From Actinoalloteichus hymeniacidonis (GTDB lineage Bacteria > Actinomycetota > Actinomycetes > Mycobacteriales > Pseudonocardiaceae): a stretch of 64,000 nt of DNA. Under the pieces are notes generated by a model. It was given only the letters and a program-made list of their open reading frames with translations, was not told the DNA's origin and searched no databases. The translations under genes and the position numbers were made by a program. Below are positions 47,468 to 54,678 of the stretch, in pieces (the stretch's first letter is position 1; each line of letters begins with the position of its first letter). The stretch covers positions 6,138,001 to 6,202,000 of the forward strand of contig NZ_JACHIS010000001.1 in the NCBI RefSeq assembly GCF_014203365.1, in the 5' to 3' direction.

Positions 47468-48100
47468 TCAGCTCCCCCCGCTGCCGCGGCCCGTGCCGAA
47501 GCCGCCGCGCTGGATAGTGGATCCGGACTTGCTCCGAATCTCGGCGTTGTCTGGACGAACGGTAGTACCCCCGCTGATCGTTCCGCCCGCCCCAGGGGTG
47601 CCGCCGTAGTTGTAGTGGTACTGGTTCCCGCCGCCGCCGAAGCCGGGCAGGAAGATGATGCCGCCGGGGCTGACCGTGCCGCCCTGCTGCTGCGCGTAAG
47701 CCGGATCGCAGACTCGCTCGTCCTCGGCTTCGACGCCGTTCTCATCGACGCAGTAGGCGGTGACCGGTTCGGGACGCGAGGCGTAGGCGACGGCGATCAG
47801 CGCGACGACGCCCAACGTCACACCGCCGCCGATCATGACCCGCTTGCGGATCTTGCGCTTACGCTCGGACTCCTGGAACTCGAGTTCCTCGGCTTCCTTC
47901 TGGCGGCGTTCCGCCGCGAGTCTGGCCCGCTTCTCCGCCAGCGTTGGTTCCCGAGGCTTGGTCGTCTCGTCCTGCTGCCGGATCTGCCCGCGTCTGGGAC
48001 CGCTGCCCGCCATTCGCGGGGTCGGCGGCTTCGGCCGCCCGCCCGCCGATGCCGCCGGATCCTGTGGGCCGCCCGTCGTGTTCTCGTCGTCGTTCGTCAT
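47468..48100 (-). CDS. small membrane protein coupled to the ATP-grasp ligase (DUF1190-like position)
   Basis: A 210-residue protein. The first 85 residues are charged and coiled-coil-like (TLAEKRARLAAERRQKEAEE, ESERKRKIRKR), then one membrane helix (VMIGGGVTLGVVALIAVAYA), then an outer part with two cysteines (AYCVDENGVEAEDERVCDP) and a Gly-rich tail (PGFGGGGNQYHYNYGG). The Cys spacing and the position before a YjfC-like ligase resemble DUF1190 proteins (YgiB, YjfM), but similarity is limited and family membership is inferred. First gene of the three-gene cassette. Confidence 0.65.
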   Translation of the reverse strand: MTNDDENTTGGPQDPAASAGGRPKPPTPRMAGSGPRRGQIRQQDETTKPREPTLAEKRARLAAERRQKEAEELEFQESERKRKIRKRVMIGGGVTLGVVALIAVAYASRPEPVTAYCVDENGVEAEDERVCDPAYAQQQGGTVSPGGIIFLPGFGGGGNQYHYNYGGTPGAGGTISGGTTVRPDNAEIRSKSGSTIQRGGFGTGRGSGGS

Positions 48101-48255
48101 CGCTCACTCCCCCGAAGTCCGGACACGGTGACCTCTTCAGACGCCATCATCTGCCCACAGGAAACATCTTTCACCCGAATGGGGCAAGAAGTGATCTGGA
48201 GCCCTGTTCTGCCACCTACCGTACGACGGACTGGCGGCAGGCATGATGGACAGCG

Positions 48256-49590
48256 ATGTCCGACGCAACCGAGACTCCTGAATCATCGCCGTCGAAGTCC
48301 GGCGCGATGAACACGCGACTCGTGATGATCGGCGCCGCCGCAGGCGCGCTGATCGTCCTGACCGCGTCCGCGTTCTCCCTGCTGCCCGGCGATCGATCGG
48401 GCGACACGGCCAATGCGGGCGGCGGCCGACCCGGAACGGGTCAACAACAACCGCAGCAGGCGCCGTTGCTCTTCGAGACCGAACCGGGCGAATGCCTGAC
48501 GTGGGCCGAGACCGACGCCTCCGATATCCGCCCGGTGACCTGCGGCGAACCGCATCTGATGGAGGTCGCGGGTTCGATCGACCTCGAGACCCTGCCCCCG
48601 GAGGACGAGGCGGCGGCCGATGGCGAGATGGTCGAGGGCGCTGAATCCGGTGTCGGGGCCGGCGCCGGAGCGGGCGGCGTCGAAGGCGACACGACCGGCT
48701 CGGAAGACGAGGCAGGCGCCGAGGACGAGCCTGCCGAGTCGCCCTATGGCGAGGATGCGTCGTTCCCGGACACCGACACCTGGTTGGCGCTCAAGGACAC
48801 CCACTGCCTGCCGCAGGCCAGCGAGTATCTGGACGGGATGCTCGACCCCTTCGGCCGATTCCAGGTCAATGCCTTCACCCCGAGCGCGGAGAGCTGGGAA
48901 GACGGCGACCGGACCATGTACTGCGGCCTGCAGTGGCCCGCCACCTCGGGTGGTCTCTATCCGATCGTCGGGGAGATCTCGACGCTGAGCCAGGCCAACG
49001 TGCACGAACCCGGCGTGTGCCTCGGCATCAACGCGGGCGCGGTGACCGATCCGGTCGACTGCGCCGAACCGCATTCCCAGGAGATCGTGGAGATCTACGA
49101 CCTCAGCGAGGGATTCGAGATCCACCCATCGGATGCCGATCAGGACTCCTATCTACAACCGCTGTGCAGGCAGGCATCGACCGACTACGCCGGTGGCCCG
49201 GTCAGCGAGCAGGGGCTCATCTACGCCTGGGACCTCCTACCGCTGGAGAGCTGGGAAGCGGGAACCTTCCAGGTCAAGTGCTACGTGGCCGCGGTGTTGC
49301 CGGATGAGAGCGGGATCGCGCCCATCACCGGCAGCGTGAAGGGCGAGTTCGAGGTCAGCGAGGACGAGGAGACCGTCGAGCAACCGGAGATCACGCCGGG
49401 TGCGCCGTTGCCGGATCCGATGGGCCCGCCGATGCACGGCGACCATGACGCGACCAACCCCGATGAAGAGGGCGAGGGCGGCGAGGAAGGCGACGGCGAG
49501 GGCGGCGAGGACGAGGAGTCCCCCGACGAAGAGGACGGCACGGACGAGGACACCGAGCAGGATGGGACGGAATCCAACGATGGCGGTTGA
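48256..49590 (+). CDS. septum formation family membrane protein
   Basis: A 444-residue single-pass protein. Helix: LVMIGAAAGALIVLTASAFSLL near residues 22-43. Outside are two copies of the septum-formation-like domain: first with GECLTWAETDASDIRPVTCGEPHLMEV, second with GVCLGINAGAVTDPVDCAEPHSQEI, each with paired Cys that probably form disulfides. Acidic inserts (residues about 120-165) and a very acidic tail (about 60 residues, half Asp/Glu) are low-complexity. It occupies the place of Rv3835. A role at the division septum is a family annotation, not seen in sequence. Its 3' end overlaps the metallopeptidase gene by 11 bases. Confidence 0.8.
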   Translation: MSDATETPESSPSKSGAMNTRLVMIGAAAGALIVLTASAFSLLPGDRSGDTANAGGGRPGTGQQQPQQAPLLFETEPGECLTWAETDASDIRPVTCGEPHLMEVAGSIDLETLPPEDEAAADGEMVEGAESGVGAGAGAGGVEGDTTGSEDEAGAEDEPAESPYGEDASFPDTDTWLALKDTHCLPQASEYLDGMLDPFGRFQVNAFTPSAESWEDGDRTMYCGLQWPATSGGLYPIVGEISTLSQANVHEPGVCLGINAGAVTDPVDCAEPHSQEIVEIYDLSEGFEIHPSDADQDSYLQPLCRQASTDYAGGPVSEQGLIYAWDLLPLESWEAGTFQVKCYVAAVLPDESGIAPITGSVKGEFEVSEDEETVEQPEITPGAPLPDPMGPPMHGDHDATNPDEEGEGGEEGDGEGGEDEESPDEEDGTDEDTEQDGTESNDGG

Positions 49591-49930
49591 GATGTCCCGG
49601 GCCCGGTTCGATGAACTGGTCTCCGATGCCCTGGATCTGATCCCGGTCGAGTTCGCCAAGGCGATGGACAACATCGTCGTGCTCGTCGAAGACCACAACC
49701 AGGAGGAGCCCAGTCTGCTGGGTCTCTACGAGGGGATCGCGCTCACCGAGCGCGATTCGACCTACGGCGGTGCACTGCCGGATCGGATCACCGTCTACCG
49801 CGAGCCGCTGTTGGAGATGTGCGCCGATGAGGCGGAGGTCGTCGACGAGATCGCGGTGACCGTGGTCCACGAGGTGGCCCACCATTTCGGCATCGACGAC
49901 GCCAAACTGCACGAGCTCGGCTGGGGCTGA
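49580..49930 (+). CDS. zincin-like metallopeptidase family protein
   Basis: A 116-residue compact protein matching Rv3836. MSRARFDELVSDALDLIP, LLGLYEGIALTER, PDRITVYREPLLEMC and the zinc motif VVHEVAHHFGIDDAKL (HExxH near residue 95) define this minizincin family, about 115-135 residues long. The active site is intact, but no substrate is known. ATG at 49580 overlaps the preceding stop codon; ATG at 49592 is an alternative. Translational coupling with the septum-formation gene is likely. Confidence 0.87.
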   Translation: MAVEMSRARFDELVSDALDLIPVEFAKAMDNIVVLVEDHNQEEPSLLGLYEGIALTERDSTYGGALPDRITVYREPLLEMCADEAEVVDEIAVTVVHEVAHHFGIDDAKLHELGWG

Positions 49931-49940
49931 ACCCGACCAG

Positions 49941-50002
49941 ACCGAGTGCGGCGGGTCTCCGGGCCCGAGCCCGCGCCGCTGAGGGGCGCGGGTCCGCTCG
50001 GT
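49941..50002. terminator. bidirectional terminator
   Basis: Nested stems: ACCGAG/CTCGGT outside (49941-49946 with 49997-50002) and CCCGCGCC/GGCGCGGG inside (49970-49977 with 49985-49992). It sits between convergent genes. Confidence 0.55.
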
Positions 50003-50628
50003 CAGGCCGGGATCTCGTGTCCCGTCCACTCCAGGCAACGCCAGCCGGACTCGACGGTGTCGTCCTGCACCACCACGATGCGGCCGGTGTTGGGCAGGTG
50101 GGTGGCGTTGGCCAGTGATCCGGTGACGTTCTCGGCGAGGAAACCACCGATCAGCCGCAATGCCGCGCCGTGGCTGACCAGGACGACGGTGCCCGACCGG
50201 TGTCGTGCCCGAAGCTTGTCGATCACCTGGACGAATCGGTCGACGACCTGACGTCCGGTCTCGCCGTTCGGGCAGCACTGTTCGAGGTCGCCGCCCTGCC
50301 AGGCGCCGTAGACCTCGGCGAATCTGCCCAGCGATTCGAGGTCGGATGCTCCTTCGAGGTCGCCGACGAAGACCTCGTGAACGCCGTCCAGCACCTCGAC
50401 GTCGAGCTGGTGCTGCTCGGCGACCGGGGCCGCGGTCAGTTGGGCCCGCAGTGCCCTGCTCGCGTAGACCGCCACCACCGGTTCGGTCGCCAGCGACTCG
50501 CCGAGCCGCTGGGCCTGGCGGGTGCCCTCCTCGGTCAGCGGCGGGCCGGGCGGCACCGTGTCCAGGGTGAGCCGGACGTTCGACTCGGTCTCACCGTGTC
50601 GAACGAGCATCAACCGCAGGCCGGTCAT
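50002..50628 (-). CDS. histidine phosphatase / phosphoglycerate mutase-like
   Basis: A 208-residue enzyme (position of Rv3837c). LMLVRHGETESNVRLTLD carries the phosphorylated His in the RHG motif, PLTEEGTRQAQRLGESLA follows, and VVLVSHGAALRLIGGF supplies the second His. EVFVGDLEG has the acid residue. It may dephosphorylate sugar phosphates or act as a broad phosphatase; the actual role is not fixed. ATG at 50628 overlaps the pheA stop (ATGA), so it is translated with pheA. Confidence 0.88.
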   Translation of the reverse strand: MTGLRLMLVRHGETESNVRLTLDTVPPGPPLTEEGTRQAQRLGESLATEPVVAVYASRALRAQLTAAPVAEQHQLDVEVLDGVHEVFVGDLEGASDLESLGRFAEVYGAWQGGDLEQCCPNGETGRQVVDRFVQVIDKLRARHRSGTVVLVSHGAALRLIGGFLAENVTGSLANATHLPNTGRIVVVQDDTVESGWRCLEWTGHEIPA

Positions 50629-51614
50629 GACGGACTCCCCTCTAGCAGCGACTGCACCCAGCTTTCGGCTTCCGCGAAAGCCGCATCGGAGACCGGCTCG
50701 GGCGGAGCCGGATCGGCGGGATCGTGGCCGTCCGCGCGCGGGAACGAGCCCAGGAACCGGACGGCCTGGCAACGGCGCCGCAGCGCGGCCAAGGCATCGG
50801 CTACCCGTCGTTCCGCGAGGTGACCATCGAGGTCCAGGAAGAATCGATAACTGCCCAACCGGTCCCTGGTCGGCCGGGACTCGATCCTGGTGAGGTTGAC
50901 GCCCCGGACGGCCAACTCGGTGAGCAGGTCCGCCAGCGTGCCCACCCGGTCGTCGACGGTCACCACGATCGCCGTTCGGTCGGCACCGGTGGGCGCGGGC
51001 ATCCGGCCCGGCAACCGCATCAGGCGGAAGCTGGTGACGGCGTCGCGGACATCGGCGACGTCGGTGGCGACCACGTCGAGCGGGTAGCGCTGCGCGGCCA
51101 GAGGCGCGGTCACCGCGGCGTCGGCGCGGCCTTCGAGGACTTCCAGTGCTGCGGCCGCGGTGGAGGTGCTGGAGACGATCGAGGCGGCGGGCAGGTGGCC
51201 TGCCAGCCATTGCCGAACCTGGGCGGCCGCGTGCGGATGGGTGGCGACCGTTCGGATGTCGTCGATCGGAAGGCCTGGTGTGGCCAGCACGGTGAATCGC
51301 ACCGGCAGCACGGTCTCGGCGACCGCGACCATCGGATCGGCGGCGTCGAGCGCATCCAGGGTGGCGGGAACCGAGCCTTCGACGGAGTTCTCCACGGGGG
51401 CGACGACTGCCTCCGCGTGACCGCTCGCGACCTCGCGCATCGCGATCTGCACGGTGACGGCCGGCTCCAGGACCACATCGGCGGCGGTGCGCTGCGCCTC
51501 GGAGTCCGACGACGAATCGGAAGCCGCCGAGCCCGGGTAGGCCCTCGTGACGAGCACCCTGGCCGCCTGCTCGGTGAAGGTGCCCTCCGGACCCAGATAC
51601 AGAATGCGCCGCAC
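50625..51614 (-). CDS. pheA: prephenate dehydratase
   Basis: A 329-residue enzyme that converts prephenate to phenylpyruvate. RILYLGPEGTFTEQAAR opens the dehydratase domain, APVENSVEGSVPATLDAL forms part of the active site, and a C-terminal ACT domain with GVNLTRIESRPTRDRLGSYRF carries the ESRP motif for feedback by phenylalanine. The conserved TRF segment reads TSF here (DAVTSFRLMR); the Thr is kept. GTG at 51614 follows TAGGGT by 6 bases, so the transcript is probably leaderless. Operon with the phosphatase gene. Confidence 0.92.
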   Translation of the reverse strand: MRRILYLGPEGTFTEQAARVLVTRAYPGSAASDSSSDSEAQRTAADVVLEPAVTVQIAMREVASGHAEAVVAPVENSVEGSVPATLDALDAADPMVAVAETVLPVRFTVLATPGLPIDDIRTVATHPHAAAQVRQWLAGHLPAASIVSSTSTAAAALEVLEGRADAAVTAPLAAQRYPLDVVATDVADVRDAVTSFRLMRLPGRMPAPTGADRTAIVVTVDDRVGTLADLLTELAVRGVNLTRIESRPTRDRLGSYRFFLDLDGHLAERRVADALAALRRRCQAVRFLGSFPRADGHDPADPAPPEPVSDAAFAEAESWVQSLLEGSPS

Positions 51615-51620
51615 CAAGCC

Positions 51621-51626
51621 ACCCTA
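51621..51626 (-). promoter_or_regulatory. -10 element of a leaderless promoter (pheA)
   Basis: TAGGGT, six bases, then GTG at 51614. Confidence 0.45.
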
Positions 51627-51844
51627 CGCAGAAGAGCAATCGCCATCGTCAAGGGTGGCGCCGCACCGCGCCGGGCCCGGTCGCGGCGATGGCCTAGGTG
51701 GACTCACCCGGCGCCGGCCTTTCGCCCCTCCAACGAGTGGGACGGGCCCTCACGCACCGACAGAAATACGACACTCAACGTGACAGGATCTAGATCACTC
51801 TGCCACTGTCGGGCGCCCAGGTTACGTGAGGCGGTGCGGTCCTG

Positions 51845-51850
51845 TAATGC
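51845..51850 (+). promoter_or_regulatory. possible -10 of a leaderless promoter (macro-domain gene)
   Basis: TAATGC, seven bases, then GTG at 51858. Weaker than the others because the final T is replaced by C. Confidence 0.3.
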
Positions 51851-51857
51851 TTGCAGG

Positions 51858-52451
51858 GTGACCGTCGGTTCGGTGGGCACCACTTCTGCAGATCAACAGG
51901 CCCTGCACCTCGTCTTGTGTGCGGTCGAGCCAGGCCTCGCCGACGCCTGGCAACAGATCGCGGCAACGAGACCAGGGATTTCCGCGCATGTCGGCTCCGT
52001 GTTGGAGGTGGGTGCAGACGCGGTTGTGAGCCCGGCAAATTCCTATGGCTGGATGCGCGGCGGTATCGACGCGCTCTACGCACGGACCTTCCCGGCAGCC
52101 GAGGAGAACGTGCGTAGCGCCGTGCTGGCCTACCACGGCGGCGAGTTGCCGGTGGGCGAGGCGCTGCTCGTCCCGACGGGCGTGAACTCGCCGCGCTGGT
52201 TGCTGAGCGCGCCGACCATGCGCGAGCCGGGTGAACGGCTCGCCGGGGACACCGTGCATCCCTATTTAGCGGCGCGTGCGGTACTGCGCCTGTGGGTCGA
52301 GGGCACCCTCGAACACGGGGCTCCGGTTCGGCGGGCGGTCCGCACCATCGCCATGCCCGGGCTCGGAACCGGCGTCGGCGGCGTGGATCCGGCAACCTGC
52401 GCGCGTCAGGTAGCCGCTGCCTGGGACGAGGTCTTCGCCTTACGGCGGTGA
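51858..52451 (+). CDS. macro-domain protein (ADP-ribose-binding type)
   Basis: A 197-residue stand-alone macro domain. ADAVVSPANSYGWMRGGIDAL is the first ADP-ribose loop (Asn in place, Gly-rich turn), and IAMPGLGTGVGGVDPATCARQV is the phosphate-binding second loop. Such proteins bind or remove ADP-ribose from proteins, nucleic acids or metabolites. No ADP-ribosyltransferase gene is adjacent. The frame is open far upstream over pheA, but GTG at 51858 is the first start outside that gene with domain homology following. Confidence 0.8.
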   Translation: MTVGSVGTTSADQQALHLVLCAVEPGLADAWQQIAATRPGISAHVGSVLEVGADAVVSPANSYGWMRGGIDALYARTFPAAEENVRSAVLAYHGGELPVGEALLVPTGVNSPRWLLSAPTMREPGERLAGDTVHPYLAARAVLRLWVEGTLEHGAPVRRAVRTIAMPGLGTGVGGVDPATCARQVAAAWDEVFALRR

Positions 52452-52528
52452 TCCGCACCCGATGCCGATGATCAGCGGCATCGCGGGCGCGGGAGCACCG
52501 GGCGGCCCGGTTCGCCATCTTCTGACCG

Positions 52529-52579
52529 GCCTTCGGGGGCGGGACGGCATGGGTGTCCATCCTGCCCACCCCCGAAGGC
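52529..52579. terminator. bidirectional terminator between macro-domain and hsp20 genes
   Basis: A perfect 11-base stem, GCCTTCGGGGG (52529-52539) and CCCCCGAAGGC (52569-52579), enclosing a smaller ATGG/CCAT hairpin. Confidence 0.65.
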
Positions 52580-52613
52580 GTCTCCTCGGCGCTGGCGAGG
52601 GCACCGCGCGGCC

Positions 52614-53138
52614 TCAGCTCTCGGTGGAGTCGGACTCGGCGCTCGCTCCCTCCACCGTCGTGGGACGGGCCGGTGCTGCCGCGCCCTGGCGCACGGCGAC
52701 CTTGGTGGGGGTCGGCGCCGGACGGACGACACGGTTGACCCGGATCTGCAACAGGCCCCGGTCGTAGGACGCCTCGATCGCCTCGGGGGTCACGTGATCC
52801 GGGATGGTGAACTCGCGCCGGAACTCGCCGCCACGGATCTCCCTGGCGATGCGGTCGCCCGCCGCGACCTCCCGCTCCTCTCGGCGGCTGCCGCTGATGC
52901 GAAGCGTGCCCTCCAAGACCTCGACCGTCACGTCGGAATCGATGTCCACGCCCGGTAGTTCCAGAGTGATGAGCACGTCGTCACCATCGCGACTGACGTC
53001 GGCCGCCGGGGTGAAGCCCGCAGGCCTGCGCACCTGCGGACCGAATGCCTTGCTGACCAGTGCGTCGAACGAGGCGTCGAACTCCCGGTTCAGGCCTCGA
53101 AGCGGTTCCCAACCCACACGACGCGTAATGATGGCCAT
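52614..53138 (-). CDS. Hsp20/alpha-crystallin family chaperone
   Basis: A 174-residue small heat-shock protein. The alpha-crystallin domain spans about residues 45-135: PAADVSRDGDDVLITLELPG, LRISGSRREEREVA, FRREFTIPDHVTPEAIEAS and GLLQIRVN. The C-terminal tail is long, Pro/Ala-rich, without a plain I-x-I motif. It holds unfolding proteins in soluble complexes under stress. A HAIR-type inverted repeat 37 bases upstream predicts HspR control. Confidence 0.93.
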   Translation of the reverse strand: MAIITRRVGWEPLRGLNREFDASFDALVSKAFGPQVRRPAGFTPAADVSRDGDDVLITLELPGVDIDSDVTVEVLEGTLRISGSRREEREVAAGDRIAREIRGGEFRREFTIPDHVTPEAIEASYDRGLLQIRVNRVVRPAPTPTKVAVRQGAAAPARPTTVEGASAESDSTES

Positions 53139-53174
53139 TGACTCATCCCTTCTCGCACTGCTGCACTAGCTTTA

Positions 53175-53195
53175 CATGAGTCCTAACGACTCAAC
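53175..53195 (-). promoter_or_regulatory. HAIR operator (HspR binding site) of hsp20
   Basis: Read on the hsp20 strand: GTTGAGT-CGTTAGG-ACTCATG, matching 12 of the 14 fixed bases of the HspR consensus CTTGAGT-N7-ACTCAAG with the exact 7-base spacer. Its TTGAGT arm resembles a -35 element, so HspR bound here would block polymerase. Confidence 0.75.
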
Positions 53196-53264
53196 TTTGC
53201 TCGGTGTTCCCGGGCGCCCAACTTTTTTCCGCGGGGCGACCACTCCGGCGGCGGCGCACTTTCG

Positions 53265-53270
53265 TACGGT
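53265..53270 (+). promoter_or_regulatory. -10 element of a leaderless promoter (response regulator)
   Basis: TACGGT, six bases, then GTG at 53277. Confidence 0.45.
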
Positions 53271-53276
53271 GAGCGG

Positions 53277-53906
53277 GTGTCCATCCGCGTACTGCTCGTC
53301 GACGACCACGAGGTGGTCCGACGTGGACTGCGGGACCTGTTGGCCGCCGAGGCCGACATCGAGGTCGTCGCGGAGGCGGGCAGCGTCGGCGAGGCGTTGG
53401 CGGTCGCTCCGGCCGCCCGACCCCAGGTGGCCGTCGTGGACATGCGACTGCCCGACGGCAACGGCTCGACGCTGTGCCGAGAACTGCGCTCGCAACCCGA
53501 TCCACCCGGCTGCCTGGTGCTGACCGCGTTCGACGACGAGGAACTGCTTGTCGAGGCGATCCAGGCGGGCGCGGCGGGCTACCTGCTCAAACAGGTACGC
53601 GGCCAGGATCTCGTGACGGCCGTCCGCGAGGTCGCCGCCGGGCGGTCTCTACTCGACCCGGTCACCACCGCCCGAATCCTCGATCGGCTGCGCAGACCGG
53701 AACCGGTCGACGAGCTCGCCGCGCTCACCGATCAGGAACGCCGCGTGCTCGAACTCATCGGCGAGGGACTGACCAATCGACAGATCGGACTGCGCCTCTT
53801 CCTCGCGGAGAAGACGGTGAAGAACTACGTGACGGCCGTGCTCGCGAAGTTGGGCATGGAGCGGCGAACGCAGGCCGCCGCCTGGCTCGCTCGCCGATCA
53901 CGCTGA
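53277..53906 (+). CDS. NarL/DevR-type response regulator
   Basis: A 209-residue regulator. Receiver domain: RVLLVDDHEVVRRGLRDLL with the acidic pair, VAVVDMRLPDG with phospho-acceptor Asp near residue 55, LTAFDDEE and YLLKQ (Lys). LuxR-type helix-turn-helix: LTDQERRVLELIGEGLTNRQ and LAEKTVKNYVTAVLAKLGM. The likely partner kinase (GAF, HisKA_3) is the divergent gene at 56222. The pair resembles DevRS/DosRS, which answer to redox gases, but the signal here is unknown. Confidence 0.9.
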   Translation: MSIRVLLVDDHEVVRRGLRDLLAAEADIEVVAEAGSVGEALAVAPAARPQVAVVDMRLPDGNGSTLCRELRSQPDPPGCLVLTAFDDEELLVEAIQAGAAGYLLKQVRGQDLVTAVREVAAGRSLLDPVTTARILDRLRRPEPVDELAALTDQERRVLELIGEGLTNRQIGLRLFLAEKTVKNYVTAVLAKLGMERRTQAAAWLARRSR

Positions 53907-53924
53907 ACCGGACGCCGCCGACAT

Positions 53925-53947
53925 AAACTTTCCGGATTGGAAAGTTT
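53925..53947 (+). promoter_or_regulatory. palindromic operator of the TetR gene
   Basis: AAACTTTCC-GGATT-GGAAAGTTT, a perfect 9-base inverted repeat with a 5-base spacer, 33 bases before the TetR start and overlapping the likely -35 (TTGCAA at 53946-53951). Autoregulation is expected. Confidence 0.7.
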
Positions 53948-53967
53948 GCAATCTCGGCAAAATTATC

Positions 53968-53973
53968 TAGGCT
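53968..53973 (+). promoter_or_regulatory. -10 element of a leaderless promoter (TetR)
   Basis: TAGGCT, six bases, then ATG at 53980; TTGCAA lies 16 bases upstream as a -35. Confidence 0.5.
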
Positions 53974-53979
53974 GGTGCC

Positions 53980-54594
53980 ATGGAGACCGGCGAGGGCGGC
54001 CTACGCGAACGCAAGAAGCGTGCGACCCGACGCGCATTGAGCGAGGCGGTCATCAGGCTCTCGCTGGAGCACGGGTTCGACAACGTCACCGTGGAGGACA
54101 TCGCCTCGGCGGCGAACGTCTCCGAGCGCACCTTCCGCAACTACTTCGCGAACAAGGCCGAAGCGGTCGTCGCCATGCACGTCGAGCGCGGCCGACAGAT
54201 CGCCGACGTGCTGCGGGAGCGCCCCGCAGACGAACCGCTGTGGGACGCACTGGTCAACGCCGTGATCGAGCAATTCGAGCACCAGCCCGCGCCCGAACAG
54301 CCTGCCGACGACCGACACACCTCGGCTCGGCAACGGCTGCTCGCCGAACCCGCAGTCCAACACGAGGTGTTCCGCGCTCATGCCACCGCACAGCGGGAAC
54401 TGACCGAGGCCATCGCCGCCCGTACCGGCACGGACGCCACCGCCGATCTCTACCCGCAGGTCGTCGCCTCGGTGGTCGGCGCCGGGCTCAACACGGCGAT
54501 CACCCATTGGACCCGCGATCCCGAGCGGTCGCTCGTCCCTCTCCTCCGCGAGATCTTCGCCCAGATCCGAGCAGGCCTGCCCGACCCGCGCTAG
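53980..54594 (+). CDS. TetR family transcriptional regulator
   Basis: A 204-residue regulator. N-terminal helix-turn-helix: RALSEAVIRLSLEHGFDNVT, EDIASAANVSERTFRNYFAN, KAEAVVAMH. The C-terminal ligand domain is all-helical and ends LREIFAQIRAGLPDPR. It lies 84 bases before the FAD monooxygenase gene on the same strand; together with the palindrome in front of it, this suggests that it represses itself and the monooxygenase until an aromatic or polyketide ligand appears. Confidence 0.9.
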   Translation: METGEGGLRERKKRATRRALSEAVIRLSLEHGFDNVTVEDIASAANVSERTFRNYFANKAEAVVAMHVERGRQIADVLRERPADEPLWDALVNAVIEQFEHQPAPEQPADDRHTSARQRLLAEPAVQHEVFRAHATAQRELTEAIAARTGTDATADLYPQVVASVVGAGLNTAITHWTRDPERSLVPLLREIFAQIRAGLPDPR

Positions 54595-54678
54595 GCCGCC
54601 CGTCTCGCAACAGACAACCAACAACGAGCCCGCCCCGGCGGGCTACTCGACCATGCCCAGATCACGGGAGTGCCAACC

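Noticed and set aside
46300-47745. Longer 481-residue form of the ATP-grasp ligase
   Set aside because: The added 94 residues are low-complexity and overlap the upstream gene; GTG at 47463 has a strong ribosome site and 4-base spacing.
50002-51639. 545-residue fusion of a long N-terminal part with the histidine phosphatase
   Set aside because: The first 337 residues lie on top of pheA in a different frame and are Arg/Gly-rich; the phosphatase starts at the ATG overlapping the pheA stop.
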